Source: Runella sp. SP2 | Lineage (GTDB): Bacteria > Bacteroidota > Bacteroidia > Cytophagales > Spirosomataceae | DNA length: 64,000 nt | Assembly (NCBI RefSeq): GCF_003711225.1 | Contig: NZ_CP031030.1 | Span: 6,809,501 to 6,873,500, forward strand | Direction of reading: 5' to 3' | Shown: positions 18,289 to 27,466 of the stretch, in pieces | Layout: each line of letters begins with the position of its first letter | Position numbering within the stretch: the stretch's first letter is position 1 | Translations under genes and position numbers: made by a program | The notes under the pieces: model-generated | Told to the model about the DNA's origin: nothing | The model's database searches: none | What the model saw: the letters and a program-made list of their open reading frames with translations, nothing else

Positions 18289-21200
18289 ATGAGAAAGCAA
18301 CCCTACATATTTCTTGTTATTATCGGCTTATGGGCGTTGGCGATGGCGTTGCCTACCCAAGTACACGCGCAATTTGACGTAAAAGGTAAACTGTGTATTC
18401 CCGATGTAGAATGTAAGAGTGATTCTGTGACGTTCTCGGATACCCTCAGAACCTCTACGGCTTGGCTTTGGGATTTTGGCGACCCGGGCAGTGGCACCCA
18501 AAATACCTCTACCAAAGTCAGCGCCAAGCACTTGTATCAAACGCCTGGGCCTTATACCGTGACGTTGACGCGGACGGTAAATGGTGTGCAGGAAACGGTA
18601 ACAAAAACTATTAATATCGGGGTGCCTCCGCCGCAGTTTCCAGGATGGCGGCGTGATACGATGATTTGTAAGGAAGATTTGGGAAAATTAATCCTGAACC
18701 CTTACCCTTCTAACGCGCCTTCGGGAGCAAAATACCTGTGGTTTCCCAACGGAGATTCTACCCAAACTATGCGCGTGGACAGCTCGGGCTGTTATTCGGT
18801 AGAAGTAACCAATGCCGAAGGCTGTACTTACGAAGATCGCATCAATGTGAAGGTTTGTTTGGAACAAAGTAGTCAAGAAGGCGCAAAGTGGTATTTTGGA
18901 AACAATGCGGGTTTGGATTTTTCGGGTGGTAGCCCAACCCCCCTCACCAATGGTCAGCTGAATACGCCAGAAGGTACGTCGTCAATTGCCAATTCCAAAG
19001 GACAACTTTTGTTTTATACCGATGGGATAAGCATTTATGACAAAGGTGGCGCATTGATGCCATCCAAAGATGGAACGACTACGCCATTGGGGGGAAGTCC
19101 GAACTCTACGCAATCGGCTTTGATTGTGCCCAAACCTACCTGCCGAGGATGTGAATACTTGTATTATGTGTTTACAACTTCTGATATCAATGGTACAAAA
19201 CAACTCAGTTACAGCCTCGTTGATATGCGCCGTAACGGAGGAAAAGGAGAAATTGTAGAAAAAAATCAAGTACTAACCGACAATACAACCGAACGTATTA
19301 CGTCCGTTCGGAACGACCAAGATTCTACCTATTGGGTTGTAACGCACGATTATAACAGTAATACGTTCAAGGTGTATCACGTGACAAAAGCGGGCATTGA
19401 AGGGCCTACGGCTTATCCGTTGGGAACACTGCAAAATACCCCTAGTCAAGCAGAGGGATACATGAAGTTCTCGGCCCAAGATAGTACGGGTTCGAGACGA
19501 TTGGCGATGGTAGTGCCTGGGCCACCCAAAAACTTGGTACAGATTTATACTTTTAGCGATTCGTCGGGGAGACTTTCCGATCCTTTGACCATTGACATAG
19601 GCCCTGCGCCGCCCAAAGCATACGGGGTCGAGTTTTCGCCCGATGGGACTAAAATGTACGTTACACTGCAAAAAGATGACAGTGATACAACCCTATCTCG
19701 TCTTTATCAGTACGATATTAGCTTGGGAGACTCTGCCCGTATTGCCGATTCCAAAATACTCATCGACAGCTCGGCGACGCAAGTGTATGGCGCTTTGCAA
19801 GTAGGCTCAGATGGGCGTATTTACATGGCTATCAAAGGCAGTGAGTATTTAGGGGTCATTAATTATCCCGACGAAGACTCCCAAGATGAAGTAGTTTTTG
19901 TTGAAAGGGGGATTAATTTGGGAGGAAAAACGAGCCAAATAGGCTTGCCCAACTTTGTTTTCAACTTTACCCAAGAGTCCTCTGGGCCAGGTTTTACGTA
20001 TTCGGATACCTGCTCCAACCAAGCCACCAATTTCCAAGCATCCCCGCTATGTGATCCCATCAAAGATTCTTACACGTGGAATTTTGGAGATGGCTCTGCG
20101 CCAATCGTTGGCCAAAACCAACAGGTACAACATACTTACCGAAATCCAGGTACTTATACAGTGAGTTTACGTTTGGTCAACCGCTGTAAAGACACAACCA
20201 TTACCCAACGAATTACGATTGTAGCTACCCCTGACCCGATTAACCTGAGGTCGCCTATTGATACCTGCGTCAATCGACTGGTGCTGGATGCGGGCGTGCA
20301 GGCCGAGCAATATATATGGTTGAGGAATGGCGCGGTGATTGGTCGAACAAAAACGATTACGTTGCAACCCAATGGGGGTTCTGGAACGTACCGAGTGATT
20401 GCTGCCAATGGAATAGAAGGACAGTGTCGGGTACAAGGAGTTACGCAAATAACCATGCGAAGACCGCCTGCGTATGTATTGAGCGATACCAGTTTGTGTG
20501 TGGGAGGTGGAACAGTCGTATTAGATGGGAAACCTTCTCTTACAAACTGGAATAAATTTCAGTGGAGTACAGGTGAAACTTCACAGACCATCACGGTCAG
20601 CAGACCAGGGCCATATTCAGTTCAAGTGACCATCAATGCGGGCACTCCCCAAGCCTGCGTAAACGAAGATACCATTCAAGTTCGAGCCTTACCCAAGGCA
20701 CGAATGCAAGCGACGCTTACTCCACCTACGGGCTGCACCACGCGCGACGGTAGGATTGTGATTGGGAGTATTACGCCTGCGGGAAATTATGCGTTTAGCT
20801 GGTTTGGCCAACCCAATGACACCCCGCTAACGGGCACAGGAAGTACCTTGGCGAATTTAGGAGAAGGAACGTACAAGGTTCGACTGACGGGTAACCCAAC
20901 GGTTTGTGCCACCGATTCGTCGTTTACCTTGCGGGTGGTTAAAAACCTACGACTGCAACCGACGGTGGTCGATGCGCGTTGTAAAGAGCCTAATGTAGGG
21001 GCGATCAACCTTTCTACCATTGCAGGAACGCCTACGCGCTATGTTTGGACCAATGCCACGGGCGGAACCGTGGGCACAAATGCGCCGATAATCAGCAACT
21101 TGCTACCAGGAAAATACAACGTGCTGGTAACCGATGCGGGTGGGTGCGATACGACCCTGCGCGACATAACGGTGGGGGTCATTCCAGAAAAATTCTTGAG

Positions 21201-21924
21201 CCTTGGCCCCGACCGTGAAAAGTGCGTTGGAGATACGGCTTTGTTGGTGCCAACCCTTCCCAATATTGCAGGAAATCAATACCAATGGAGTACGGGAGAA
21301 ACGACCAACCGAATCACGGTGAGTCGAGCAGGAACGTATTCATTGACAGTGACCAACTCCGTGACGGGTTGTACTGATACCGACAATTTTGTGTATTCAT
21401 TGGCACCGCGGCCCGTCTATGATTTAAACCGTGATGTAGGTTTGTGTGATTTGGACGTAGGTGCTACGGCGACATTAATTATTCGTCCTACGACGCCAAA
21501 TTTACGTTATCGTTGGTTTCCACCTCTTGACGCAACAACAATGCGGGTCACCGTCAATCAGGTTGGAACGTACCGAGTAAGCATTACTAGCCCAGCGAGT
21601 TGTGAAGTCACCGACTCAGTACAAGTGGTGGTGCGGTGTGAGCCTCGATTGTTTATCCCTGACGCGTTTTCTCCAAACGGGGATGGCCAAAACGACTTAT
21701 TGGATGTGTATGGCGACCACTTGAGCGATTTTGAATTGAAGATTTTTAACCGTTGGGGAGAAGTTATTTTTTATACCAACGATATGAACGAGAAGTGGGA
21801 TGGAAAATACCGAGGTACGTTGTATCCTCCGATGACTTATCCTTACGTGGTTTCGTTTAAGTCTGAATTTTTCCCAGACCGCCCTCGTATTTCTCAACGA
21901 GGGGCGGTGACGCTACTCCGATAA
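18289..21924 (+). CDS. PKD-domain protein with type B (gliding-motility) type IX secretion signal
   Basis: A 1211-residue secreted surface protein. A signal peptide (about 1-28, ending VHAQ) precedes a PKD domain (LWDFGDPGSGTQ, LYQTPGPYTVTLT), a long WD/NHL-like propeller region (GVEFSPDGTKMYVTLQ, QVGSDGRIYMAIKG; about 220-590), a second PKD domain (WNFGDGSAP, YRNPGTYTVSL) and several cysteine-containing Ig-like modules with WSTGET motifs. The C-terminus (IPDAFSPNGDGQNDLLDVYG, then IFNRWGEVIFYT) is the gliding-motility-associated type B sorting domain recognised by the type IX system. The start at 18289 is favoured over TTG 18241 because it places the signal peptide at the N-terminus. Likely role: cell-surface adhesion or binding. 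Confidence 0.9.
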   Translation: MRKQPYIFLVIIGLWALAMALPTQVHAQFDVKGKLCIPDVECKSDSVTFSDTLRTSTAWLWDFGDPGSGTQNTSTKVSAKHLYQTPGPYTVTLTRTVNGVQETVTKTINIGVPPPQFPGWRRDTMICKEDLGKLILNPYPSNAPSGAKYLWFPNGDSTQTMRVDSSGCYSVEVTNAEGCTYEDRINVKVCLEQSSQEGAKWYFGNNAGLDFSGGSPTPLTNGQLNTPEGTSSIANSKGQLLFYTDGISIYDKGGALMPSKDGTTTPLGGSPNSTQSALIVPKPTCRGCEYLYYVFTTSDINGTKQLSYSLVDMRRNGGKGEIVEKNQVLTDNTTERITSVRNDQDSTYWVVTHDYNSNTFKVYHVTKAGIEGPTAYPLGTLQNTPSQAEGYMKFSAQDSTGSRRLAMVVPGPPKNLVQIYTFSDSSGRLSDPLTIDIGPAPPKAYGVEFSPDGTKMYVTLQKDDSDTTLSRLYQYDISLGDSARIADSKILIDSSATQVYGALQVGSDGRIYMAIKGSEYLGVINYPDEDSQDEVVFVERGINLGGKTSQIGLPNFVFNFTQESSGPGFTYSDTCSNQATNFQASPLCDPIKDSYTWNFGDGSAPIVGQNQQVQHTYRNPGTYTVSLRLVNRCKDTTITQRITIVATPDPINLRSPIDTCVNRLVLDAGVQAEQYIWLRNGAVIGRTKTITLQPNGGSGTYRVIAANGIEGQCRVQGVTQITMRRPPAYVLSDTSLCVGGGTVVLDGKPSLTNWNKFQWSTGETSQTITVSRPGPYSVQVTINAGTPQACVNEDTIQVRALPKARMQATLTPPTGCTTRDGRIVIGSITPAGNYAFSWFGQPNDTPLTGTGSTLANLGEGTYKVRLTGNPTVCATDSSFTLRVVKNLRLQPTVVDARCKEPNVGAINLSTIAGTPTRYVWTNATGGTVGTNAPIISNLLPGKYNVLVTDAGGCDTTLRDITVGVIPEKFLSLGPDREKCVGDTALLVPTLPNIAGNQYQWSTGETTNRITVSRAGTYSLTVTNSVTGCTDTDNFVYSLAPRPVYDLNRDVGLCDLDVGATATLIIRPTTPNLRYRWFPPLDATTMRVTVNQVGTYRVSITSPASCEVTDSVQVVVRCEPRLFIPDAFSPNGDGQNDLLDVYGDHLSDFELKIFNRWGEVIFYTNDMNEKWDGKYRGTLYPPMTYPYVVSFKSEFFPDRPRISQRGAVTLLR

Positions 21925-21931
21925 CCAAAAA

Positions 21932-23155
21932 TTACCGTGGGAAAGCCTCTAACACACGCTTGACAATCCCATCAAGCGACGAGTTTTCAATCCAGCGAAC
22001 GACCATCACGAGTTCATGGTCGGGGTCAACATAAACAATGTTTGTCCCGTTACCAACGTGGTAATAAACGTTCGCTGGAGCACTTGGAAGTGGTTTGCGG
22101 TCGGTATTCAAAAACCAGTTCATATACCCATAGGTCGGTTGGGCGGTGGTAGGTGTTGTGGCTTGTTTCACCCACTGCTCTGATAGCAATTGTTTGCCGT
22201 TCCAGCGTCCACGATGCAAGGTCAATAATCCAAAGCGTGCCATGTCGTAGGCATTGATAAACATTCCTCCTCCCCAATGCCCGCCGCCACTTACCGACTG
22301 CACAGGCTGCCCGTCGAGTACAATCCACGCATTGCGATAGCCCGTCCAGCGCCACGTATTTGACGCCCCAATTTCATCCATGATTCGTTCTTTTAGTACT
22401 TGAGGCAGAGGCTTTCGCCAAACGCTCATGGCAGCCAACGCCAGGGCATTTACGCGAACATCGTTGTACTCATATACTGCTCCAGGCGCATTTCGAGGAC
22501 GCGTCAGCCACTTCGATGCATCGGCATCGGGGCGGTCAGCCCAGTCTGGTTTTCCCCAAAGCGTCCCTTCCCAATCCGAGGTTTGGCGCAACATGTGATC
22601 CCACGTAATGCGGCGATTATGCGGCGTATCAAATAAGTTCAAAAGTTCAGGTTTACCAAACTCTTCGGCTGGACGCTGCACGGGTTGTCCGTACAATTCG
22701 ATGGGGGGAACATAGCCCGCTACCGTGTCGTTCACGCTACGAATCAGACCTTTGTCCACCGCCAGTCCCACCACTGTGGATAAAAAACTCTTGGTGACAC
22801 TGTGCGTAATATCGCAGCGGTTGGGTTCGCCCCACTGCGCCACAATATACCCTTTGTAAACAATGATGCCTGTTTGGTCGCCACGATCGTTGAAGGGGCC
22901 AATGGCAAAACCGTAAGGTTCTTTACCAAAAGTCTGGTAGTGCGACTGCTCCATGCTTCGCGGATTTTTGGACTCCGATGCTTTCGCAAAAGCAATCGCT
23001 TCGGCCAATTTGGTAGGGTTTAAACCCAATTCGCTGGGTGTTTTTTGTGCCCACGTATGAGCAGGAGGAAAGTAGGGAGTTGGGGGGGGATTTTTTTGAC
23101 CAAATGAAGAAATCGCCAATGCCCAAAAAATCAAACCAGTAGCAACAATACGCAT
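21932..23155 (-). CDS. serine beta-lactamase-like hydrolase (class C / esterase family)
   Basis: A 407-residue exported protein with a signal peptide (residues 1-19, SSFGQ). The SxxK motif of penicillin-recognising enzymes is Ser119-Val-Thr-Lys122. The tyrosine motif is at VYEYNDVRVN (Tyr228/Tyr230), and the third motif is HVG (366-368) instead of KTG, as in esterase and aminohexanoate-dimer-hydrolase relatives. It is therefore more likely an esterase, amidase or peptidase than an antibiotic-resistance enzyme. The start at 23155 (MRIVATG) is chosen for its signal peptide; the open frame continues 156 codons upstream over the divergent Lon-N gene and is not real. It is convergent with the PKD protein gene (7-nt gap). 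Confidence 0.85.
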   Translation of the reverse strand: MRIVATGLIFWALAISSFGQKNPPPTPYFPPAHTWAQKTPSELGLNPTKLAEAIAFAKASESKNPRSMEQSHYQTFGKEPYGFAIGPFNDRGDQTGIIVYKGYIVAQWGEPNRCDITHSVTKSFLSTVVGLAVDKGLIRSVNDTVAGYVPPIELYGQPVQRPAEEFGKPELLNLFDTPHNRRITWDHMLRQTSDWEGTLWGKPDWADRPDADASKWLTRPRNAPGAVYEYNDVRVNALALAAMSVWRKPLPQVLKERIMDEIGASNTWRWTGYRNAWIVLDGQPVQSVSGGGHWGGGMFINAYDMARFGLLTLHRGRWNGKQLLSEQWVKQATTPTTAQPTYGYMNWFLNTDRKPLPSAPANVYYHVGNGTNIVYVDPDHELVMVVRWIENSSLDGIVKRVLEAFPR

Positions 23156-23257
23156 AAACAGTGAGTTAAAATGTAAATTTAAAAGTAGGAAATTTTCAAA
23201 AAGCAGAAGTACATTTGTTACCACTGTTTTATGTATTCTTGGCAGTATCGTAATCGT

Positions 23258-23887
23258 ATGGAACGTTTTCTCCCTCTTTTTCCTCTGGCCTTGGTAGCTT
23301 ATCCTACCGAAAATCTCAATCTCCATATTTTTGAGCCGCGTTATCGTCAGCTTATCAACGAATGTATTAACGAACAAAAAACGTTTGGGATTCCAACGTT
23401 CATTGGCAACAAACTCCCAGGTTACGGAACCGAGATGGAAGTGGTACGTCTTGCCAAACTTCACGAAGATGGTCGGATGGACATCAAGACGCGGGGAATT
23501 CGGGTTTTTAGAATACTTACTTTTCAAAATCCAGTGGCAGGGAAGCTGTATTCGGGAGGGGAGGTGACGTTTTTTGAAGATACGGATGAACCTCAAGCTG
23601 CCATGGCTGAATTGCTTTTCCAACTCGACCGCCTCTATACTTTACTTCAAACGAAGGTAGATTTTAATCCTGATGTAGTGCCTTTTTCTTACCAAATTGC
23701 CCACAAGATTGGGCTTTCACAAGAAGAAGAGTATCATTTGTTAACGATTCGCTCGGAGAAAGAACGTCAACGGTATATTTTAAAACATTTGAATAAAGTA
23801 CTTCCAGTAATGTCAGAAATGGAGCGTACCAAAGAACGTATCCGCATGAATGGTCACTTTAAGAACCTCGACCCGTTGAATTTTTAA
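23258..23887 (+). CDS. Lon N-terminal (LON substrate-binding) domain protein
   Basis: A 209-residue cytoplasmic protein consisting only of the LON substrate-binding domain found at the N-terminus of Lon protease: LPLFPLALVAYPTENLNLHIFEPRYRQLI at residues 4-32, then TEMEVVRLAKLHEDGRMDI and GIRVFRI. No AAA or protease domain follows. Stand-alone LON-domain proteins are common in bacteria and of poorly known function. The start at ATG 23258 fits the family; the ATG at 23231 lies 9 codons upstream. Its stop codon directly abuts the first copy of a 39-bp direct repeat. Confidence 0.88.
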   Translation: MERFLPLFPLALVAYPTENLNLHIFEPRYRQLINECINEQKTFGIPTFIGNKLPGYGTEMEVVRLAKLHEDGRMDIKTRGIRVFRILTFQNPVAGKLYSGGEVTFFEDTDEPQAAMAELLFQLDRLYTLLQTKVDFNPDVVPFSYQIAHKIGLSQEEEYHLLTIRSEKERQRYILKHLNKVLPVMSEMERTKERIRMNGHFKNLDPLNF

Positions 23888-23926
23888 CGGTTTTCTTCTG
23901 GTTGTGAGCAACCAGAAGCACGTGTA
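23888..23926 (+). repeat. 39-bp direct repeat, copy 1 (contains TGAG-loop hairpin)
   Basis: This 39-bp sequence is identical to 24430-24468 and in the same orientation. Inside it, 23895-23904 and 23909-23918 form a perfect 10-bp stem around a TGAG loop, followed by CACGTGTA. It begins at the base after the stop codon of the LON-domain gene. The two copies bracket a truncated Rpn nuclease gene. Confidence 0.95.
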
Positions 23927-23930
23927 CAGC

Positions 23931-24386
23931 TTATTTGCCCTGACTTCTAAGCTTTTGCACAGTTTCAATAGATACATCAGCCAACGATGCAATTTTGGCA
24001 TCATCAAAGCTTGTTTCAGCTAGGAGGGTATTTACAAAATGCAGCTTTTGTGCTTCTACACCCTTTTTCTCTCCTTTGGCTAGCCCTCGCTTTTCTCCCA
24101 AGCGACGTTCACGCTCCAACACAAATTCAACAATCCCCATCGTTTCTTTCGGTTTGTTTAACAATAACTCTATCGCTTCGTCAAATTTAACATCATTTTC
24201 CCGTTTTCCAAAACGTACGTAAAGCTTCAAAAAACCCATCAATGCCTCTATCTTCCCCCGACTAAAACCCTTACTAACCAACCGCTTGAGCAATTCTACT
24301 TTTTGTTTTAAAAGCTCCTCTTCCGTTACTTTCCCCTTCTGCAATGCGACCAAAACTGTCAAGATAATCATCGCAAAAGGATACAC
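23931..24386 (-). pseudogene. Rpn-family (PD-(D/E)XK) recombination-promoting nuclease, 5'-truncated
   Basis: About 150 codons of the C-terminal half of an Rpn/PDDEXK-transposase-family protein. The family's post-catalytic segment is present (YPFAMIILTVLVALQKGKV, LLKRLVSKGFSRGKIEALMG, FLKLYVRFG, ETMGIVEFVLERERRLGEKRG). The whole N-terminal nuclease domain with the D and ExQ catalytic motifs is missing: upstream of codon YPFA the sequence becomes a hairpin repeat and then the next gene. The last 30 residues (IASLADVSIETVQKL) resemble the tail of the intact Rpn gene at 44.3 kb. An ATG at 24371 could start a 146-residue remnant, but a functional nuclease is unlikely. A 39-bp direct repeat flanks it on both sides. 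Confidence 0.8.
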
Positions 24387-24392
24387 TGTGCA

Positions 24393-24412
24393 GCGGGTTG
24401 CTTCCAACCCGC
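24393..24412. repeat. hairpin variant with GAAG/CTTC loop
   Basis: Perfect 8-bp stem GCGGGTTG/CAACCCGC around CTTC (GAAG on the minus strand). It lies at the exact breakpoint of the truncated Rpn gene. Its stem core resembles the GGGTTG/CAACCC units of the array at 39.3 kb, but the tetraloop differs from TGAG. Confidence 0.7.
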
Positions 24413-24429
24413 CCTTGCGGCTGAACTGG

Positions 24430-24485
24430 CGGTTTTCTTCTGGTTGTGAGCAACCAGAAGCACGTGTATGAGCAACCAGAAGCAC
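24430..24485 (+). repeat. 39-bp direct repeat, copy 2, plus a half copy
   Basis: 24430-24468 repeats 23888-23926 base for base, including the hairpin at 24437-24460. It is followed at 24470-24485 by a third partial copy of the right arm only (GAGCAACCAGAAGCAC). The block sits between the Rpn remnant and the stop of the FAD oxidoreductase gene. Confidence 0.95.
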
Positions 24486-24494
24486 TATGATTCC

Positions 24495-25691
24495 TTATTC
24501 CCGCATTCGGAAGAGATTTTCTAGGGGGCGTTTTCCTGAAATAATATCGGCAGCAAGTTCGCCCAAGGCGGGGCCGTGCTTATAACCGTGTCCAGAACCT
24601 CCTCCTAAAAACCAGCAGTTTTCGGCCTCAGGATGCGTATCCAGAATGAAATTGCCATCGGGTGAGTTTTCGTAAGGGCACACACGATTTTCGACCAAAG
24701 GAGCATTTTTTAGCGGGGGAAAACGGTGCGCCATAAAAGCCCGTGCTTTGGTCAAGACCTCCGCATTTGCCACACGTTCTCCGTCCGTTGGGTCAAAAAT
24801 ATCCCCTCGTTTGTCAACTCCAACTTTAAACCCTCGGTACGTGTTCCCTGGAATTCCGTAATAAAAATCTTCGCCGTCGAGGTCAATCCAAGCAGGCATG
24901 TGGTCAAAATACGCCGTATGCGAGGCAGGTACCCCCAAATAATAAGCTTCTTGTTTGGTACACGTAATGATAGTTCCAAGTACATCAGGAAACAGCCGCC
25001 TTAACCAAGAACCACAGGCAAACACGTACGCATCGGCCGACAACCTCGTACCGTTGGACAAAGACAAAGTTGTCATCTTGCCGTTTTCAATCGCGGTGGG
25101 TTGAACCAACGCATTCACATACGTTCCTCCTTCTCGTACAAAAGCTTCGAGTACCGTTTGGCAGCTTTCACGGGCTTTTAGATAACCGCCATGAGGGTCG
25201 AGAACGAGGTGGTGTAGGTCGTTGGTATAAATATGGGGATAGCGTTGTGCCGCTTCGGTTTTGGAAATATACTGGTATTCTAAACCGTGTTTTTTCATAA
25301 ATGGCAGCGTCGCTTCAATCATTTCGGGGGCTTCATCGTAACAAAACCACAGTACACCTGAGTTGAAAAACATTTTTTTGTTCCACTTTTGCTGGTGTTC
25401 GCGCCACAACTCAATGGCCCGTACGTTGAGGTCAAAGTAGGTTTCGTTGGCACCATAAGTCGAGCGAATGACCCGCGTTTCGTCACCCGAGCTTGCCCGC
25501 GAGTTACCAGGTCCCCAAGCGTCAACCAACGTCACCCGAAACCCTAAACGGCGTAGCCACAAGGCCGTCCAGCCGCCAAAAACCCCTGCGCCCACCACCG
25601 CAATGTGCGCGTGAGCGTCAAGCAATGCCCCTTGGCGTGGGGCTTCAAAGATTTGGTTATTTCGGGGAGCAAAGGTAGGTTGAGCAGACAT
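24495..25691 (-). CDS. FAD-dependent amino-acid oxidase (MTOX / sarcosine oxidase-like)
   Basis: A 398-residue flavoprotein of the DAO superfamily. The dinucleotide-binding motif VVGAGVFGGWTALWL is at residues 32-46, followed by the acidic residue ending the second strand (VTLVDAWGPG) and the sarcosine/N-methyltryptophan-oxidase signature NSRASSGDETRVIRSTYG. The C-terminal flavin segment WFLGGGSGHGYKHGPALGE is the monomeric sarcosine-oxidase-type covalent-flavin region, although the usual cysteine (KMY/CMYT region) cannot be pointed to with certainty. It probably oxidises a secondary N-methyl amino acid. The start at 25691 (MSAQPTF) is the first ATG that does not overlap the divergent glycosyltransferase promoter. 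Confidence 0.85.
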   Translation of the reverse strand: MSAQPTFAPRNNQIFEAPRQGALLDAHAHIAVVGAGVFGGWTALWLRRLGFRVTLVDAWGPGNSRASSGDETRVIRSTYGANETYFDLNVRAIELWREHQQKWNKKMFFNSGVLWFCYDEAPEMIEATLPFMKKHGLEYQYISKTEAAQRYPHIYTNDLHHLVLDPHGGYLKARESCQTVLEAFVREGGTYVNALVQPTAIENGKMTTLSLSNGTRLSADAYVFACGSWLRRLFPDVLGTIITCTKQEAYYLGVPASHTAYFDHMPAWIDLDGEDFYYGIPGNTYRGFKVGVDKRGDIFDPTDGERVANAEVLTKARAFMAHRFPPLKNAPLVENRVCPYENSPDGNFILDTHPEAENCWFLGGGSGHGYKHGPALGELAADIISGKRPLENLFRMRE

Positions 25692-25733
25692 AGGTTTAAG
25701 ATTTAGGACTTTACTGTATCTTCGCACCAACTT

Positions 25734-26966
25734 ATGAGAATTTTACTAATTCACCAATATTTTCTGGAAGACAACGACGGCGGAGGTTCGCGTTGGAACG
25801 AAATGAGTCGATTTTGGCAAGAATCGGGGCACCAAGTCACTGTGCTTGCGGGCATGGTGCATTACATGGGGCATCGTCCTGCCAAATACAATGGGAAATA
25901 TTTTGACCGTAGCACCAACCAAGACGGAGTGGACGTCATCCGTTGCCACGTTTCGGAGTCATATAATAAAAGCTTTGTCGGGCGGCTGTGGGCGTATTTT
26001 TCGTTTACATTTTCGAGCATTTGGGGCGGACTTCGCTACGCCCGTGGTAGTTACGATGTCATTGTGGTAACTTCGCCACCTCTTTTTGTAGGAATTACGG
26101 CTTACGTACTTTCCTTGTTCAAACGTACTCCCTTTGTTTTTGAAATCCGCGACTTGTGGCCCGAATCCGCCATCGACACGGGTGTCTTGACCAACGGCGT
26201 ACTTATCAAATTTGCCTATTGGTTTGAGAAGTTGATGTACCGCAAAGCCCGTCTTATCAATGTACTGACGCCCGCTTTTCGCGATAAATTAATTAGTAAT
26301 AAAGGAGTTCCTCCGTCAAAAATCATTTTTATCCCCAACGCCGCTGACTTTTCATTGTCGGAAGAATTGCTCCAAACGTTCGATGTTGCCGCTTTTCGTC
26401 GTGAACAGCAGTTGGAACAGCATTTTGTGGTAACCTACGTAGGCGCGCATGGTGTTGCCAACCACTTAGTGCAGGTGCTAGATACGGCTGAATTATTGCG
26501 TGATACCAACGTTTTGTTTTTGCTGATTGGGGATGGAATGCTCAAGGCCGAACTAAAAGCCGATGCCCAGCAACGTGGCCTGACGAATGTCCGTTTTATT
26601 GATTCCGTTCCCAAACGAGATGTGTTTAAATACATTTTGGCTTCCGACGCAGGGGCGTCAGTTCTGAAAAAAGTAGATACATTTAAGACCATTTATTCTA
26701 ACAAAACCTTCGATTATATGTCTTGCCAAAAGCCTATTTTAATGGCCATTGACGGTGTTTCGAGGCAGTTGTTGGAAGACGCCAATGCAGGTTTGTACGT
26801 TGAACCCGAAAATCCAGCCGATTTTGCCGATAAAATTCGTGTATATTTACATAATCCATCGTTGGCAAAACAGCACGGACAAAACGGCTACCGCTACGCC
26901 CAAGCCCATTTTGACCGCGAAGTTTTAGCCAGCAAGTACCTAGCAGCATTGCAACAAGTAAAGTAA
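25734..26966 (+). CDS. glycosyltransferase family 4 (WbuB-like)
   Basis: A 410-residue GT-B glycosyltransferase. The N-terminal segment MRILLIHQYFLEDNDGGGSRW with the glycine-rich loop, FVFEIRDLWPES in the middle, and the C-terminal donor-binding half (VTYVGAHGVANHL, LLIGDGMLKAEL, FKTIYSNKTFDYMSCQKPILM) match WbuB/WcaI-type transferases of polysaccharide synthesis. The usual E(x7)E motif appears as KTFDYMSCQKP. Donor and acceptor cannot be read from sequence. It starts a three-gene plus-strand group with a thioesterase and a processive GT2. Confidence 0.88.
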   Translation: MRILLIHQYFLEDNDGGGSRWNEMSRFWQESGHQVTVLAGMVHYMGHRPAKYNGKYFDRSTNQDGVDVIRCHVSESYNKSFVGRLWAYFSFTFSSIWGGLRYARGSYDVIVVTSPPLFVGITAYVLSLFKRTPFVFEIRDLWPESAIDTGVLTNGVLIKFAYWFEKLMYRKARLINVLTPAFRDKLISNKGVPPSKIIFIPNAADFSLSEELLQTFDVAAFRREQQLEQHFVVTYVGAHGVANHLVQVLDTAELLRDTNVLFLLIGDGMLKAELKADAQQRGLTNVRFIDSVPKRDVFKYILASDAGASVLKKVDTFKTIYSNKTFDYMSCQKPILMAIDGVSRQLLEDANAGLYVEPENPADFADKIRVYLHNPSLAKQHGQNGYRYAQAHFDREVLASKYLAALQQVK

Positions 26967-26991
26967 ATTACTCTCCACTCACAACTACTTC

Positions 26992-27441
26992 ATGACTAAC
27001 GAAACCAATCCACGTTTAGAATTTTTTCGTTCTCAAATCGGCCAACAAATGACCAAAAGCCCATCGGGGCTTGGGCGCTGGCTTAATGGTAAACTTGTTG
27101 ATATTCAATCCAATGCAATGGTCGTCGAGTTTGTCGTACGCGAAGACATGACCAATCCTATGATGACTCTCCACGGCGGGGCAGCGGCTTCCATTATGGA
27201 CGATATTGTGGGTATGTTGGTGTTTACCCTAGGCCGTGAATACGCCTATACTTCGGTCAACCTCAACTGTGATTTTCTCAACGCTGCTCGCGTCGGCGAT
27301 GTACTCACCGCTAGAGCGGAAGTTATTCGCGCGGGTAAAAATGTGATTCATTGCGAAGCACGGATTACCAATGCTGACCAAAAGATTATCGCAAAGTGTA
27401 GCACTAACCTGATTCAGACCTCGATGAAGTTGGCGTTTTAA
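26992..27441 (+). CDS. PaaI-family hotdog thioesterase
   Basis: A 149-residue hotdog-fold protein. The family's active-site loop is seen in MMTLHGGAAASIMDDIVGML (residues 55-74), followed by TSVNLNCDFLNAARVGDVLTARAEVIRAG. Members hydrolyse acyl- or aryl-CoA thioesters. It lies 25 nt after the GT4 gene and 25 nt before the GT2 gene, so it is probably cotranscribed with them, but a functional link to glycan synthesis is not established. Confidence 0.88.
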   Translation: MTNETNPRLEFFRSQIGQQMTKSPSGLGRWLNGKLVDIQSNAMVVEFVVREDMTNPMMTLHGGAAASIMDDIVGMLVFTLGREYAYTSVNLNCDFLNAARVGDVLTARAEVIRAGKNVIHCEARITNADQKIIAKCSTNLIQTSMKLAF

Positions 27442-27466
27442 GCAAACTCATGATGTAGCGTTGCGT

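Noticed and set aside
21932-23155. antibiotic-resistance beta-lactamase
   Set aside because: The third motif is HVG in place of KTG and the tyrosine motif is YEYN rather than YxN, so it fits esterase-type relatives better than class C beta-lactamases.
23156-23623. 156-codon extension of the serine hydrolase
   Set aside because: It would overlap the LON-domain gene and place the clear signal peptide in the middle of the protein.
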